From assembly GCA_964452915.1 (NCBI GenBank), contig CAYVNW010000017.1, forward strand, positions 1-52,278: a stretch of 52,278 nucleotides of DNA, read 5' to 3'. Position 1 is the stretch's first letter. Each line of letters opens with the position of its first letter. The notes under the pieces are model-generated. The model saw nothing but the letters and a program-made list of their open reading frames with translations. It made no database searches and had not been told where the DNA came from. Shown one piece after another: positions 17,572 to 27,002 of the stretch. The stretch comes from Colivivens sp964452915. Its GTDB lineage: Bacteria > Bacteroidota > Bacteroidia > Bacteroidales > Bacteroidaceae. Position numbers and translations under genes: made by a program.

Positions 17572-20500
17572 ATGTCAGGATTCAAGGAGCGTGCAAAGCT
17601 CAACTTATCAGAAATAAACCAAGAAGTATTAAAGGAATGGAACGAGGAAGACCTCTTCCACAAAAGTATAACAGAACGGGAAGGTTACCCACCTTTTATA
17701 TTTTATGAAGGACCACCATCTGCCAATGGGCACCCGGGAATCCACCATGTCATGGGACGTACCATAAAGGATACTTTCCTGCGATATAAGACCATGCAGG
17801 GTTACCAGGTGAAGCGCAAGGCAGGATGGGATACACATGGACTGCCTGTGGAGTTGTCGGTGGAGAAAAGTCTCGGCATCACAAAAGAAGACATAGGCAA
17901 GAAAATCAGCGTTGACGAATACAACAAGGCATGTCGGAAGAACGTGATGATGTACACCAGTGAGTGGACAGAACTGACCAACAAGATGGGATATTGGGTC
18001 GATCTTGAACACCCGTATATAACATACGACAATAAATACATCGAGACTCTTTGGTTCTTGCTGAAGAAACTCTACAATAAAGGACTGCTGTATAAAGGAT
18101 ACACAATACAGCCGTACTCTCCTGCGGCCGGTACCGGACTGTCAAGCCACGAGCTGAACCAGCCAGGATGCTACCGCGACGAAAAGGACACATCAGTCAC
18201 AGCACAGTTTACTATAAACGAAGACCAAACTCTCATTCCTGTACCTGCAGGACTGAAATTGTACTTCCTTGCCTGGACTACCACCCCATGGACCTTGCCT
18301 TCAAACACTGCCCTCTGTGTCGGACCGAAGATAGACTATGTGGCAGTTAGAGGAAAGAATCCACTCAGCGAAGAGGAGGCAATCTACATCGTGGCCGAGA
18401 CTTGCTTGCAGAAACTCTTCCCGTTGGAGGAGGGTAATGAATATGAAATCGAGTGGAAAGGTAAAGGTACCGACCTTGTTGGACTGCACTACCAACAGCT
18501 CATGCCATGGGTTAAACCATGCACCATAGAGGACAACAAACTTGTAGACAAGTCTGCTGATGCGTTCCGTGTAATTCCAGGCGATTATGTGACAACCGAC
18601 GAGGGAACCGGTATCGTACACATAGCTCCAACGTTCGGAGCCGATGATGCCAAGGTAGCAAAGGACGCAGGCATACCAGCACTGTTCATTATCGACAAAG
18701 CAGGCGACACCCGCCCTATGGTAGACTTTACAGGTAAGTATTTCGTCAAAGACGACATGAACGAGGAGTTTGTCAGTAAATTCGTAAACGACACCTATTG
18801 GAAGCATTCAGGCGACTATGTAAAAAATGCATACGATCCTAAATATAATAAGGACGGGAAGTACGATGAGAAGACCGCTAATAAAGAGAAAGATCTCAAC
18901 ATCATCATGTGTCTCGAAATGAAAGACGCCGGTACTGCATTCAAGATAGAAAAGATAGTACACAACTATCCTCACTGCTGGCGTACGGACAAACCTATAC
19001 TCTACTACCCTCTCGACTCATGGTTTATCAAGTCGACAGCTAAAAAAGACAGAATGTACGAGCTGAACAAAACCATCAAATGGAAACCGGAGTCGACCGG
19101 TACAGGACGTTTTGGCAAATGGCTTGAGAACCTTAACGACTGGAACTTGTCGCGCTCACGTTTTTGGGGAACACCTCTGCCTATTTGGCGCAACCGCGAC
19201 ACCCGTGAGGAAATATGCATAGGAAGTGTGGAAGAACTCTATAATGAGATCGAGAAGTCTGTTGCTGCAGGAGTCATGAAGAGCAACCCGCTAAAGGAAA
19301 AAGGATTTGTCCCTGGCGACATGTCACAAGAGAACTACGACCGCATCGACCTTCACCGTCCGTATGTGGACGACATCAAGTTGGTCAGCGACTCGGGTAA
19401 TGTGCTTATGCGTGAACTTGACTTGATTGATGTATGGTTCGACTCTGGTTCGATGCCGTACGCACAAGTCCACTATCCTTTTGAGAACAAGGAAGTGATC
19501 GACAACAAGACGGCTTTCCCTGCCGACTTCATTGCCGAAGGTGTCGACCAGACTCGCGGATGGTTCTTCACACTGCACGCAATAGCTACCATGGCATCCG
19601 ATTCGGTTGCCTTCAAGACAGTAGTGTCAAACGGTCTCGTGCTCGACAAGAACGGAATCAAGATGTCGAAACGGCTTGGAAACGTAATCGACCCGTTTGA
19701 ATGTATCGCTAAATACGGTGCTGATGCTGTCAGGTGGTACATGATTACGAACTCTTCACCATGGGACAATCTGTCGTTCGACCCTGATGGAGTAAAGGAA
19801 GTGACAAGTTCATTCTTCATAAAACTCCACCAAGCATACTCGTTCTTCACTATGTACGCAAATGTCGACGGATTCGAATACAAAGAAAAAGACGTGGCTT
19901 ACGACGACCGCCCGGACTTCGACCGTTGGTTGCTGTCCGAACTGAACTCGCTTGTGAAGGACGTCCGTGCTTATCTTGATGATTACGACCCTACTCCCGC
20001 TGCGCGTCTGATACAGAAGTTTGTTATCGATTACCTTTCCAACTGGTACATACGTCTCAACAAACCTCGCTTCTGGGCAGGAGAGATGACTACCGACAAA
20101 CTGTCGGCATATCAAACTCTGTATATCTGTCTCGACACACTAAGCAGACTGATTGCGCCAATTGCGCCATTCTATGCCGATCAGCTCTACCGCGACCTCA
20201 ATGACTCTACAGGTAAGGATTCTGCTAAAAGTGTACACTTAGCTAAATTCCCTTCATACACAGAGGAACATATCGACACAGAACTCAACGAAGCTATGCA
20301 GGCGGCTATGGAGGTTACATCAATGGGACTCTCTATCCGCAAAAAAGTGAAGATACCGGTAATACAAGCACTGCACGCTATCGCCGTACCTAACACCGAC
20401 CCACTGCTGAGCTCACGTATCAACCGTATGGCATCTATCATCAAGAAGGAAGTCAACGTAAAAGAACTTGAACTGATGGACGGCTCTATGCTTGAGAAGA

Positions 20501-21009
20501 ATGTAAAATGCAACTTCAGAGTGATGGGCAAGAAGTTCGGTAAACTAATGAAGGCTGTGAACGAGGCTGTGACAAATATGTCGCAAGAGCAAATTGCCCA
20601 ACTTGAAGCAAACGGACAGATAAGTCTGAATGCCGGTGGTGAAGACGTTGTCGTTGAACTGGCTGATGTCGATATCGTGTCGCAAGACATCCCTGGTTGG
20701 AGCGTGACCAATGAAGGAACTCTGACTGTCGCACTCGATATCACCATAACTCCGGAGTTAAAAATCGAAGGCAACGAGCGTAAGTTAATAAAACAAATAC
20801 AAAACCTGCGCAAGTCTACCGGACTTGAAATCACCGACCGCATTGTGGTCAGAATATCCGACTGCCCCGAAACTGAAGCCGTGCTTGACAAGTTTAAGAC
20901 AAACATAGCAAATCAAGTACTCGCAAACAGTATCACCTTAGAGGACAACGACGGAGAAGAATTCGACTTGGGCGACTTCAAGGTTCACATTAAAATTGAC
21001 AAAGCGTGA
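17572..21009 (+). CDS. ileS: Isoleucine--tRNA ligase
   Basis: The product is 1145 residues, the long form seen in Bacteroidetes. The class I signatures are HPGIHH (54-59, HIGH-equivalent) and KMSKR (697-701). The editing domain contains the WTTTPWTLPSNTALCV segment. The C-terminal 300 residues are the extended anticodon-binding region without an obvious zinc finger. The stop codon overlaps the lspA start codon. In related genomes I remember, a DksA/TraR-like gene often sits between these two; it is absent here. Confidence 0.97.
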   Translation: MSGFKERAKLNLSEINQEVLKEWNEEDLFHKSITEREGYPPFIFYEGPPSANGHPGIHHVMGRTIKDTFLRYKTMQGYQVKRKAGWDTHGLPVELSVEKSLGITKEDIGKKISVDEYNKACRKNVMMYTSEWTELTNKMGYWVDLEHPYITYDNKYIETLWFLLKKLYNKGLLYKGYTIQPYSPAAGTGLSSHELNQPGCYRDEKDTSVTAQFTINEDQTLIPVPAGLKLYFLAWTTTPWTLPSNTALCVGPKIDYVAVRGKNPLSEEEAIYIVAETCLQKLFPLEEGNEYEIEWKGKGTDLVGLHYQQLMPWVKPCTIEDNKLVDKSADAFRVIPGDYVTTDEGTGIVHIAPTFGADDAKVAKDAGIPALFIIDKAGDTRPMVDFTGKYFVKDDMNEEFVSKFVNDTYWKHSGDYVKNAYDPKYNKDGKYDEKTANKEKDLNIIMCLEMKDAGTAFKIEKIVHNYPHCWRTDKPILYYPLDSWFIKSTAKKDRMYELNKTIKWKPESTGTGRFGKWLENLNDWNLSRSRFWGTPLPIWRNRDTREEICIGSVEELYNEIEKSVAAGVMKSNPLKEKGFVPGDMSQENYDRIDLHRPYVDDIKLVSDSGNVLMRELDLIDVWFDSGSMPYAQVHYPFENKEVIDNKTAFPADFIAEGVDQTRGWFFTLHAIATMASDSVAFKTVVSNGLVLDKNGIKMSKRLGNVIDPFECIAKYGADAVRWYMITNSSPWDNLSFDPDGVKEVTSSFFIKLHQAYSFFTMYANVDGFEYKEKDVAYDDRPDFDRWLLSELNSLVKDVRAYLDDYDPTPAARLIQKFVIDYLSNWYIRLNKPRFWAGEMTTDKLSAYQTLYICLDTLSRLIAPIAPFYADQLYRDLNDSTGKDSAKSVHLAKFPSYTEEHIDTELNEAMQAAMEVTSMGLSIRKKVKIPVIQALHAIAVPNTDPLLSSRINRMASIIKKEVNVKELELMDGSMLEKNVKCNFRVMGKKFGKLMKAVNEAVTNMSQEQIAQLEANGQISLNAGGEDVVVELADVDIVSQDIPGWSVTNEGTLTVALDITITPELKIEGNERKLIKQIQNLRKSTGLEITDRIVVRISDCPETEAVLDKFKTNIANQVLANSITLEDNDGEEFDLGDFKVHIKIDKA

Positions 21010-21674
21010 ATAAGAGACAAGCTCTAATCATAACGATCATCATTGTGTCGGTTCTCATCACAGACCAAGTTGTAAAGGTCTTGGTGAAAACCGGCATGAC
21101 TCTTGGAGAACATATACACATAACCGACTGGTTTCAAATTGCTTTTGTCGAAAACGACGGCATGGCATTCGGAATCACATTCGGAAGTAAGATTTTACTG
21201 ACTGTTTTCCGCATCATAGCAGTCAGCCTCATAGTCTGGTACGTTTATAAGTTAACGTCAAAGCATATGAAGACAGGGCTGATGGTTTGTCTTGCATTTG
21301 TCGCGGCAGGCGCAATCGGCAACGTAGTTGATTGCCTGTTTTATGGGGAGATATTCAGTGAATCTACTCATTTCACGGTGGCCCACTTTGTTCCGTGGGG
21401 CGAGGGTTACAGTCATTTCCTTACAGGCAAAGTTGTCGACATGTTCTACTTCCCGCTCGTCGAATGGAACATGCCGGGATGGACATGGCTTAACAGCATA
21501 CCATTCCTGCCCGATGCCTATGAGCACTGTGTGTTTTTCAGTCCGGTGTTCAACGTCGCCGACGCATGCATCAGTTGTGGTGTCATAGCTCTCATCTTGT
21601 TCTACCATGACACACTGACAAAATATATCTATGCAATAGCAGACGATAAAGGCAAGCAAGCAAGAAAAGAATAA
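21006..21674 (+). CDS. lspA: Lipoprotein signal peptidase (signal peptidase II)
   Basis: The product is 222 residues, longer than the roughly 160 typical of proteobacterial LspA. The extra length is mainly a loop between the third and fourth helices (around residues 115-180). Four membrane helices and both catalytic aspartate motifs, GNVVDCLFYG and FNVADACISCG, are present. It removes lipoprotein signal peptides in the inner membrane. The start is GTG within the ileS stop (GTGA overlap), indicating translational coupling. A lipoprotein gene follows directly. Confidence 0.95.
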   Translation: MNKRQALIITIIIVSVLITDQVVKVLVKTGMTLGEHIHITDWFQIAFVENDGMAFGITFGSKILLTVFRIIAVSLIVWYVYKLTSKHMKTGLMVCLAFVAAGAIGNVVDCLFYGEIFSESTHFTVAHFVPWGEGYSHFLTGKVVDMFYFPLVEWNMPGWTWLNSIPFLPDAYEHCVFFSPVFNVADACISCGVIALILFYHDTLTKYIYAIADDKGKQARKE

Positions 21675-21683
21675 AGACAATAA

Positions 21684-22703
21684 ATGATGAGATCACTCGC
21701 ATTGCACCTCATTACCCTGATCATTGTTGCCTCACTATTTTCGTGTGACAGCAAATCTGATTACATCATACCAAAGGATAAGATGGAAGATGTGATGTAC
21801 GATTATTTTATCGTGCAAGGATTAAGCCAAACCCTTCCTTCAGACAAACGCGATATGACGGAAAAGTATATGGAGGCTATCTTTGAGAAACACGGGGTGA
21901 CAGAGGAGCAATTCGACTCATCAATGGTCTATTACTTCCGCAACATACGCGACATGCAAGACATCATAAGCGACCTGAAAGACCGTTTCGATGATGAGGA
22001 CAACTTGCTTAAGTTGCAGGGAGGAAGTAACGAAATGCGCGCCAACATAACGCTTGGAGGCGACACAGCAGATATTTGGACAGGGCAAAAGGTTTTCATA
22101 TTAAGAGCTAACAGGTTTTTAAATAAGGCGACATTCGTATTCAAAGCCGACACTACGTTTCATCTCAACGACCGGTTCAAACTTGTGGCTGACTACACTA
22201 TTATGCGTGAGGATATAAGCGACCGCGACAACAACGTGACAGCCTGTATTGCCATACACTACCGCGACGGAAAGACAGTCAGCAACGTGCAGCAATCAAA
22301 CAACGGAGGCAGATTCGAATGTCAGATTGAGGCAATCGACGACAGAGAGATTGGATCGGTGTCGGGGTACTTCCTGTTTATGGCACGCGAAAGCAAGACC
22401 CGTCGCTTCGCCATCATACACGATATATCTGTCTATCGTATCCACACAACCGACAGACAGCAATCAATGTCAACTGACACCCTCAGTACAGACTCTCTTG
22501 CTAACGATTCCGCACATGCCGACTCCATCAAGAAAGCATCCGACTCTGATCTCAACAGGCATAAGCAACGGCTGACTCCTGAGCAATTAAGAAAGCAAAA
22601 TACTGACAACAAACCTGATGTTAATATAAAGAAAGCTCCTGATGTGCGTACGCCTAACTCCATCGGACCACGAAGAAACATACGGCGCAACAATAGGAAA
22701 TGA
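21684..22703 (+). CDS. DUF4296-family lipoprotein
   Basis: The product is 339 residues. A signal peptide ends in the lipobox LFSC at about residue 21. The first 110 residues match DUF4296, with IIPKDKMEDVMYDYFIVQGL and KHGVTEEQFDSSMVYYF. The middle is beta-rich, and the last 80 residues are Ser/Asp/Lys-rich and probably disordered, ending in a basic tail. Placement after lspA is typical for Bacteroidetes. The function is unknown; it is probably attached to a membrane on the periplasmic side. Confidence 0.85.
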   Translation: MMRSLALHLITLIIVASLFSCDSKSDYIIPKDKMEDVMYDYFIVQGLSQTLPSDKRDMTEKYMEAIFEKHGVTEEQFDSSMVYYFRNIRDMQDIISDLKDRFDDEDNLLKLQGGSNEMRANITLGGDTADIWTGQKVFILRANRFLNKATFVFKADTTFHLNDRFKLVADYTIMREDISDRDNNVTACIAIHYRDGKTVSNVQQSNNGGRFECQIEAIDDREIGSVSGYFLFMARESKTRRFAIIHDISVYRIHTTDRQQSMSTDTLSTDSLANDSAHADSIKKASDSDLNRHKQRLTPEQLRKQNTDNKPDVNIKKAPDVRTPNSIGPRRNIRRNNRK

Positions 22704-22740
22704 CAATAAACAAACAACAAATAAAAAGTTTTACTACATC

Positions 22741-23154
22741 ATGGATCCAGAAAAAGGCCACAACTGGCAGTTAGGACAAAACGGGGAAGAGATCGCAGGC
22801 GATTGGCTGATCAAGCACGGGTTTCGTATCTTGCACCGCAATTGGAATCTGCACAGAGGATGTGAGCTCGACCTCGTGGCGTTTAAAAATAACGAACTGC
22901 ATTTCGTTGAGGTAAAAACAAGAAGAAAAGTGAGTGACGTGTACGGCAGGCCCGAACAAGCAATTAATTATAAGAAATTGCGCAACATGCAACGTGCGGC
23001 ATTCCACTACATCAATACTTATCACTACAACTATAACATGCATTTTGATGCCATTGGTATAGTATATCAGTCTGAGCAGAACTACTCGGTCAAGTTCATT
23101 TCCGACATATCAACAATGCCTGGCATTAATTATAGTTACAATAGAAGATACTAA
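22741..23154 (+). CDS. YraN family protein (UPF0102, endonuclease-like fold)
   Basis: The product is 137 residues. The family signature is present: GEEIAGDWLIKHGFRILHRN, then ELDLVAF and FVEVKTRR, matching the D and ExK metal-site residues of restriction-endonuclease-like folds. The start MDPEKGHNW at 22741 is preferred over an in-frame start 33 codons upstream inside the DUF4296 gene. It is the last gene of the pyrB-to-yraN run. The biochemical role of the family is not settled. Confidence 0.92.
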   Translation: MDPEKGHNWQLGQNGEEIAGDWLIKHGFRILHRNWNLHRGCELDLVAFKNNELHFVEVKTRRKVSDVYGRPEQAINYKKLRNMQRAAFHYINTYHYNYNMHFDAIGIVYQSEQNYSVKFISDISTMPGINYSYNRRY

Positions 23155-23223
23155 AGAATGAATATTCACAGTACAGTGGGAGAGACATTGACAACGACGG
23201 CGTGGCATAACACTGCGTCCTTA

Positions 23224-23252
23224 AATCCGAAGGACTCATCGCCTACGTAACT
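23224..23252 (+). repeat. Short terminal module of a dispersed repeat (partial copy)
   Basis: The segment AATCCGAAGGACTCATCGC followed by GTAAC closely resembles 27522-27548, with one small indel and a few substitutions. Both lie in intergenic DNA abutting the 3' end of a minus-strand gene. The region to the left (23155-23223) contains no gene. Confidence 0.4.
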
Positions 23253-23435
23253 TCATAGATCTATCAGGCGAACCAGCAACCCATGTTCAAATTCAATACG
23301 TCTGTACCATTTAGTATTAGGTAACTCAGCATCCAGTTTGTACATGGCCGATAATCTTCCGTCACTCACCTCAACCACATAGTTACGGTAGACAGAGCCG
23401 TCTATCACAATTTCCGATGCCGCATATCTTTCCAT
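23253..23435 (-). CDS. Small hypothetical protein
   Basis: The product is 60 residues with no membrane segment or signal peptide. It has the pattern of a small beta protein: EIVIDGSVYRNYVVEVSDGR, then LPNTKWYRRIEFEHG. Comparable 60-80-residue proteins occur in Bacteroidales, but I cannot name the family with certainty. It begins 21 bp after the stop of the NAD(P)HX repair enzyme and is probably co-transcribed with it. Confidence 0.65.
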   Translation of the reverse strand: MERYAASEIVIDGSVYRNYVVEVSDGRLSAMYKLDAELPNTKWYRRIEFEHGLLVRLIDL

Positions 23436-23456
23436 CTCAATTGATTGCCTGCACTG

Positions 23457-24965
23457 TCATTTCAACGATTTAAAAGCCTTCGGAAGATAATCAATGATGT
23501 CTGTAGCTATAAGACTCTCCTCTGACAAGTCACTGACAGCGATGTCGCCTGCAAGGCCATGAACATACGTTCCGAGCAAAGACGCCTGGAGCGGAGGATA
23601 ATCTTGTGCGAGCAAAGATAATATAATGCCGGTCAGCACATCACCACTGCCGGCTGTAGCCATTCCCGGATTGCCGGTTATATTGTATACGACATCGCCA
23701 CTTGGTGCTACAACCGCAGAATTAGCACCTTTTATAATGACATACACATGATGACTTTCGGCAAACCTGCGCGTCAGCTGCAGTTCTTCATAACTGCTGG
23801 ATGACGCCCCTATCAGTCCGCGCAGTTCTTTCTTATGCGGTGTAAGTATCGTGTCAGCAGGTATTGAATCTACAAATCGAGGATGCGCTCCTAAAATATT
23901 GAGAGCATCGGCATCAAGCACTAAAGGACCACGATGATACTTCAGTTCATCAGAAAATGCTTTAACCGTTGTCTCGTCCGTACCTATTCCCGGACCTATG
24001 GCAAGTGCGTCAAATTGTGTTGTCTCAAACGGATAAGAGAAGCGGTCCGCCTGCTCTGTGTCAAGAATCACCTCGGGAACCGAGCACAATAGCGGCACCA
24101 TGTTCGACTCGGGTGTATGGACAGTAAGCTTCCCCACTCCACTTCGCATACATGCCTTTGCCGACATTATTGCCGCACCACCCATACCTCGCTTTCCTGC
24201 AATCAAACATGCATGTCCGAAAGTACCTTTGTGTGCAAAGTGCGGACGCCGCCTTAGCATTGCCGATGCATCGGTTGCCTCATATACATAATAAGGTGTA
24301 GAAGTCGAATCTGTCTTCGGATCATTCAGCCCGATGTCCAATACCTTCAAATTACCGACGAACGGCTCATTTTCCGCAAATAGAAAAGCAAGTTTATTGT
24401 ATTGAAACGTAAAAGTATAATCCGCTTGCACCACATGCGACATCACGTTTGTCGAATTATCTTCGGTCATCAGTCCCGACGGCACATCAATCGACACCAC
24501 CTTGGCCGGCGATGAGTTGATATACTTCACTACGGAAGCGAAACCTCCGGAAAGTGGACGTGACAGTCCGGTGCCGAAGAGTCCGTCGATGATAACGTCA
24601 CCGGCAGTGATGACCGGCGGAACGAAATCCGACGTGATTTCATGAAAGTCTGCGGCATGATTGAACCGAAGACGCTCCCTGTTGGCCTTACAGTCGTCGG
24701 ATATCTTATTGTTTATGTTGAACAAATAGACAGAAACCTTATATCCGCGTTGCACGAGCATTCGGGACACCGCAAGTGCGTCGCCCCCATTATTTCCCGG
24801 ACCAGCGAATACCATCATGCGGTTCTCCGCGCCAAATAAACTGCAAATGCCTTCAGCAACCTCCCGCGCCGCCCTTTCCATCAGGTCGATTGACGGAATT
24901 GGCTCTGATGTGATCGTATAAGAGTCGACCAACCGAATCTGTTGCGGTAAGAGAATCTTCCTCAT
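23457..24965 (-). CDS. Bifunctional NAD(P)H-hydrate repair enzyme (epimerase and ADP-dependent dehydratase)
   Basis: The product is 502 residues and fuses two activities that repair hydrated NAD(P)H. The N-terminal epimerase domain (about 1-215) has FAGPGNNGGDALAVSRML. The C-terminal ribokinase-like dehydratase domain (about 225-500) has HKGTFGHACLIAGKRGMGGA, AIGPGIGTD, and the nucleotide site NPGMATAGSGDVLTGII. The fused form is common in bacteria (YjeF type). It lies 47 bp after asnA in the same direction. Confidence 0.95.
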   Translation of the reverse strand: MRKILLPQQIRLVDSYTITSEPIPSIDLMERAAREVAEGICSLFGAENRMMVFAGPGNNGGDALAVSRMLVQRGYKVSVYLFNINNKISDDCKANRERLRFNHAADFHEITSDFVPPVITAGDVIIDGLFGTGLSRPLSGGFASVVKYINSSPAKVVSIDVPSGLMTEDNSTNVMSHVVQADYTFTFQYNKLAFLFAENEPFVGNLKVLDIGLNDPKTDSTSTPYYVYEATDASAMLRRRPHFAHKGTFGHACLIAGKRGMGGAAIMSAKACMRSGVGKLTVHTPESNMVPLLCSVPEVILDTEQADRFSYPFETTQFDALAIGPGIGTDETTVKAFSDELKYHRGPLVLDADALNILGAHPRFVDSIPADTILTPHKKELRGLIGASSSSYEELQLTRRFAESHHVYVIIKGANSAVVAPSGDVVYNITGNPGMATAGSGDVLTGIILSLLAQDYPPLQASLLGTYVHGLAGDIAVSDLSEESLIATDIIDYLPKAFKSLK

Positions 24966-25012
24966 CGTTCTCTGTCTTTCAGTTATTATTCAACCACGCT
25001 CAATGTCGCACA

Positions 25013-26050
25013 TCAAATCAAAGGCATTCCAAAGTCCTCACATTCTTTTCTCATGGATTCAGGCCAAATACTTGCTTGAATCTCACCTATGTGAGCCTTA
25101 TGGAGCAATACCATGCACAAACGGCTCTGACCGATACCGCCACCAACCGACAGCGGAAGTTCATCCGACAGCAGTTTCTTGTGGAAATAAAGATTCATAC
25201 GCTCCTGCTTGCCCGTGATTTCCAACTGACGTATTAGGGTCTCCTTATCTACACGCAAACCCATAGAACTAATTTCCACCGCACGTTGAAGCACCGGATA
25301 CCAAATCATTATATCACCGTTAAGGCCTTTGTACCCATCGCTGTTGGGAGATGTCCAGTCATCATAGTCAGGAGCACGCAAGTCGTGCGGTTTGCCGTCA
25401 CTCAAAGCTCCGCCTATACCAATTATAAACACAGCGCCATACTTACGGCAGATTAAGTTTTCACGTTCCTTTGGAGATTTGTCGGGATACAGCTGCAGCA
25501 ATTCTTCTGAATTGATAAAGTGTATAGTCTCTGGCAGGAAAGGCTTCAGTATTCCAAAATGCTCGCACACCAAATACTCCGTACGGCGCATTGCGTCATA
25601 GATTTGTCGCACTACCTGCTTAAGGAAATCCAAGTTACGGTCCTTACGTTCGATCGTACGTTCCCAATCCCATTGGTCAACATACAATGAATGGAGATTG
25701 TCGAGTTCCTCATCACCACGAATGGCATTCATATCTGTATACAGGCCATAACCGGGACCTATATTATATTCAGCAAGCATCAGTCTCTTCCACTTAGCAA
25801 GTGAGTGGACTATCTCCGCAACCTGGTCGTTCATATCTTTTATAGGGAACGACACAGGACGTTCCACCCCATTAAGGTCATCATTTATGCCCAATCCGCG
25901 CAGCACGAACAATGGTGCGGTAACGCGTCTCAGACGCAACGACGTAGATAAATTTGACTGGAAGAAATCCTTTATTAACTTAATGCCCTGTTCCGTTTCA
26001 AGAGGTGGTATCAGTGGCTTATACCCCTCAGGCTTAATCAACTTGCTCAT
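25013..26050 (-). CDS. asnA: Aspartate--ammonia ligase (ammonia-dependent asparagine synthetase A)
   Basis: The product is 345 residues. The fold is related to class II aminoacyl-tRNA synthetases. Visible are the N-terminal ETEQGIKLIKDFFQ, central TDMNAIRGDEELDNLHSLYV, and C-terminal SVGGGIGQSRLCMVLL. It makes asparagine from aspartate, ATP and ammonia in the cytosol. It heads a minus-strand operon with the NAD(P)HX enzyme. Confidence 0.97.
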   Translation of the reverse strand: MSKLIKPEGYKPLIPPLETEQGIKLIKDFFQSNLSTSLRLRRVTAPLFVLRGLGINDDLNGVERPVSFPIKDMNDQVAEIVHSLAKWKRLMLAEYNIGPGYGLYTDMNAIRGDEELDNLHSLYVDQWDWERTIERKDRNLDFLKQVVRQIYDAMRRTEYLVCEHFGILKPFLPETIHFINSEELLQLYPDKSPKERENLICRKYGAVFIIGIGGALSDGKPHDLRAPDYDDWTSPNSDGYKGLNGDIMIWYPVLQRAVEISSMGLRVDKETLIRQLEITGKQERMNLYFHKKLLSDELPLSVGGGIGQSRLCMVLLHKAHIGEIQASIWPESMRKECEDFGMPLI

Positions 26051-26071
26051 TGTCTATTTTATTTTGTACTG

Positions 26072-26079
26072 CAAACTTA
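26072..26079 (-). promoter_or_regulatory. Predicted -7 box for asnA
   Basis: On the minus strand TAAGTTTG matches TAnnTTTG, 21 bp before the asnA start codon. No clear -33 element is seen; the upstream DNA is A-rich. Confidence 0.4.
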
Positions 26080-26190
26080 CATATTTTTTTTCATCTATTA
26101 TAGCAGTTTGCGGAAAAAGTTGCTTTTCATATTGAATTTATCTCATGTACGCTCACACGACCCTTGATGTTGGTAATACCTTCCATCGCA

Positions 26191-26499
26191 CTATGCCAAA
26201 TCTTTAGTATATATCACCTTCCCGTATTTATCAATGTCAGCGATAAGTTCCGGATTGGTGAGATCTGCATAAGAATTTGTATCAAAGAAGTAGGGAATGT
26301 AAGAGTAATAGAGCTTGTCATCAAGCAGTGATATATCATGAAACGTCAGATTTTTTCCTTTCAGTGTCAAATCCACATCAGAGCCATTTTTATAGTCTCC
26401 ACGCGCCCTCGAACCATAAATAATGGCTTTCTCTATATTAGGAATAGACGAAAGTATAGCTCGTAATTCTTTTATGTTCCTTTCACTCAGACCGTACAT
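26191..26499 (-). CDS. MNT-type nucleotidyltransferase (antitoxin-like)
   Basis: The product is 102 residues: a minimal nucleotidyltransferase domain with the signature GSRARGDYKNGSDVDL, which contains the GS and DxD residues for metal and nucleotide. Family antitoxins modify the partner HEPN toxin with AMP. ATG at 26499 (MYGLSERN) is chosen because a longer frame would run 66 bp further into the HEPN gene. It overlaps the HEPN gene by 17 bp, indicating coupled translation. Confidence 0.88.
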   Translation of the reverse strand: MYGLSERNIKELRAILSSIPNIEKAIIYGSRARGDYKNGSDVDLTLKGKNLTFHDISLLDDKLYYSYIPYFFDTNSYADLTNPELIADIDKYGKVIYTKDLA

Positions 26500-26935
26500 C
26501 TTTATCGTTGTTATCAAACAAGCATCCTGAACTATATGCTGACAGACTATCCATGAGCCTGTCAAATTTTATCATTTCAATGAAATATACATTGACAATC
26601 TTATCAATTATGCCGCTTGCCACAGTTCCGTCATAGTTGTGGGATGTTTCATTACGACTTTTAATCATATCCATCCACGTATCTCCATCGCTGAGGAGGC
26701 CCAACTGGTTGGCATAACGCGTGGCATCACGCGACCCACCGATGCCTGTAATACCTTTATATTCTTCATAGCTTTTCATCAACTTCCAACATGATTCATG
26801 CACGAATTCAAAGCGTTGAATCAATCCGTCACATTCGTATTCATTCAACTTTCGTTTCTTGCTTTCATTGATAATTTCAGCTAAGCGAGTCAATGCTTTG
26901 TGAAAACTGATTCGTCTTTGTTCCCAACGTTCCAT
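26483..26935 (-). CDS. HEPN-domain protein (HI0074-like nucleotidyltransferase partner)
   Basis: The product is 150 residues and all-helical. It contains the HEPN signature RNETSH at residues 94-99 (RnxxxH), the RNase active-site motif in HEPN toxins. The region FEFVHESCWKLMKSYEE is typical of HI0074-like nucleotidyltransferase substrate-binding proteins. ATG at 26935 follows a clear promoter. With the overlapping MNT gene this forms a two-gene HEPN-MNT toxin-antitoxin-like pair. Confidence 0.87.
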   Translation of the reverse strand: MERWEQRRISFHKALTRLAEIINESKKRKLNEYECDGLIQRFEFVHESCWKLMKSYEEYKGITGIGGSRDATRYANQLGLLSDGDTWMDMIKSRNETSHNYDGTVASGIIDKIVNVYFIEMIKFDRLMDSLSAYSSGCLFDNNDKDVRSE

Positions 26936-26970
26936 TTTGTTATATTGCCGCAAGTTTAATATGTATGATG

Positions 26971-27002
26971 CAAAATTACTACATTTGAGTTAGTATACCA
27001 AA
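26971..27002 (-). promoter_or_regulatory. Predicted promoter of the HEPN-MNT pair
   Basis: On the minus strand the -7 box TAATTTTG lies at 26971-26978, and TTTG at 26999-27002 lies 20 bp upstream. The leader is about 30 nt. Confidence 0.55.

Noticed and set aside
22642..22740. N-terminal extension of the YraN gene
   Set aside because: The 33 extra codons overlap the DUF4296 coding end and match no YraN sequence; ATG 22741 begins the conserved protein.
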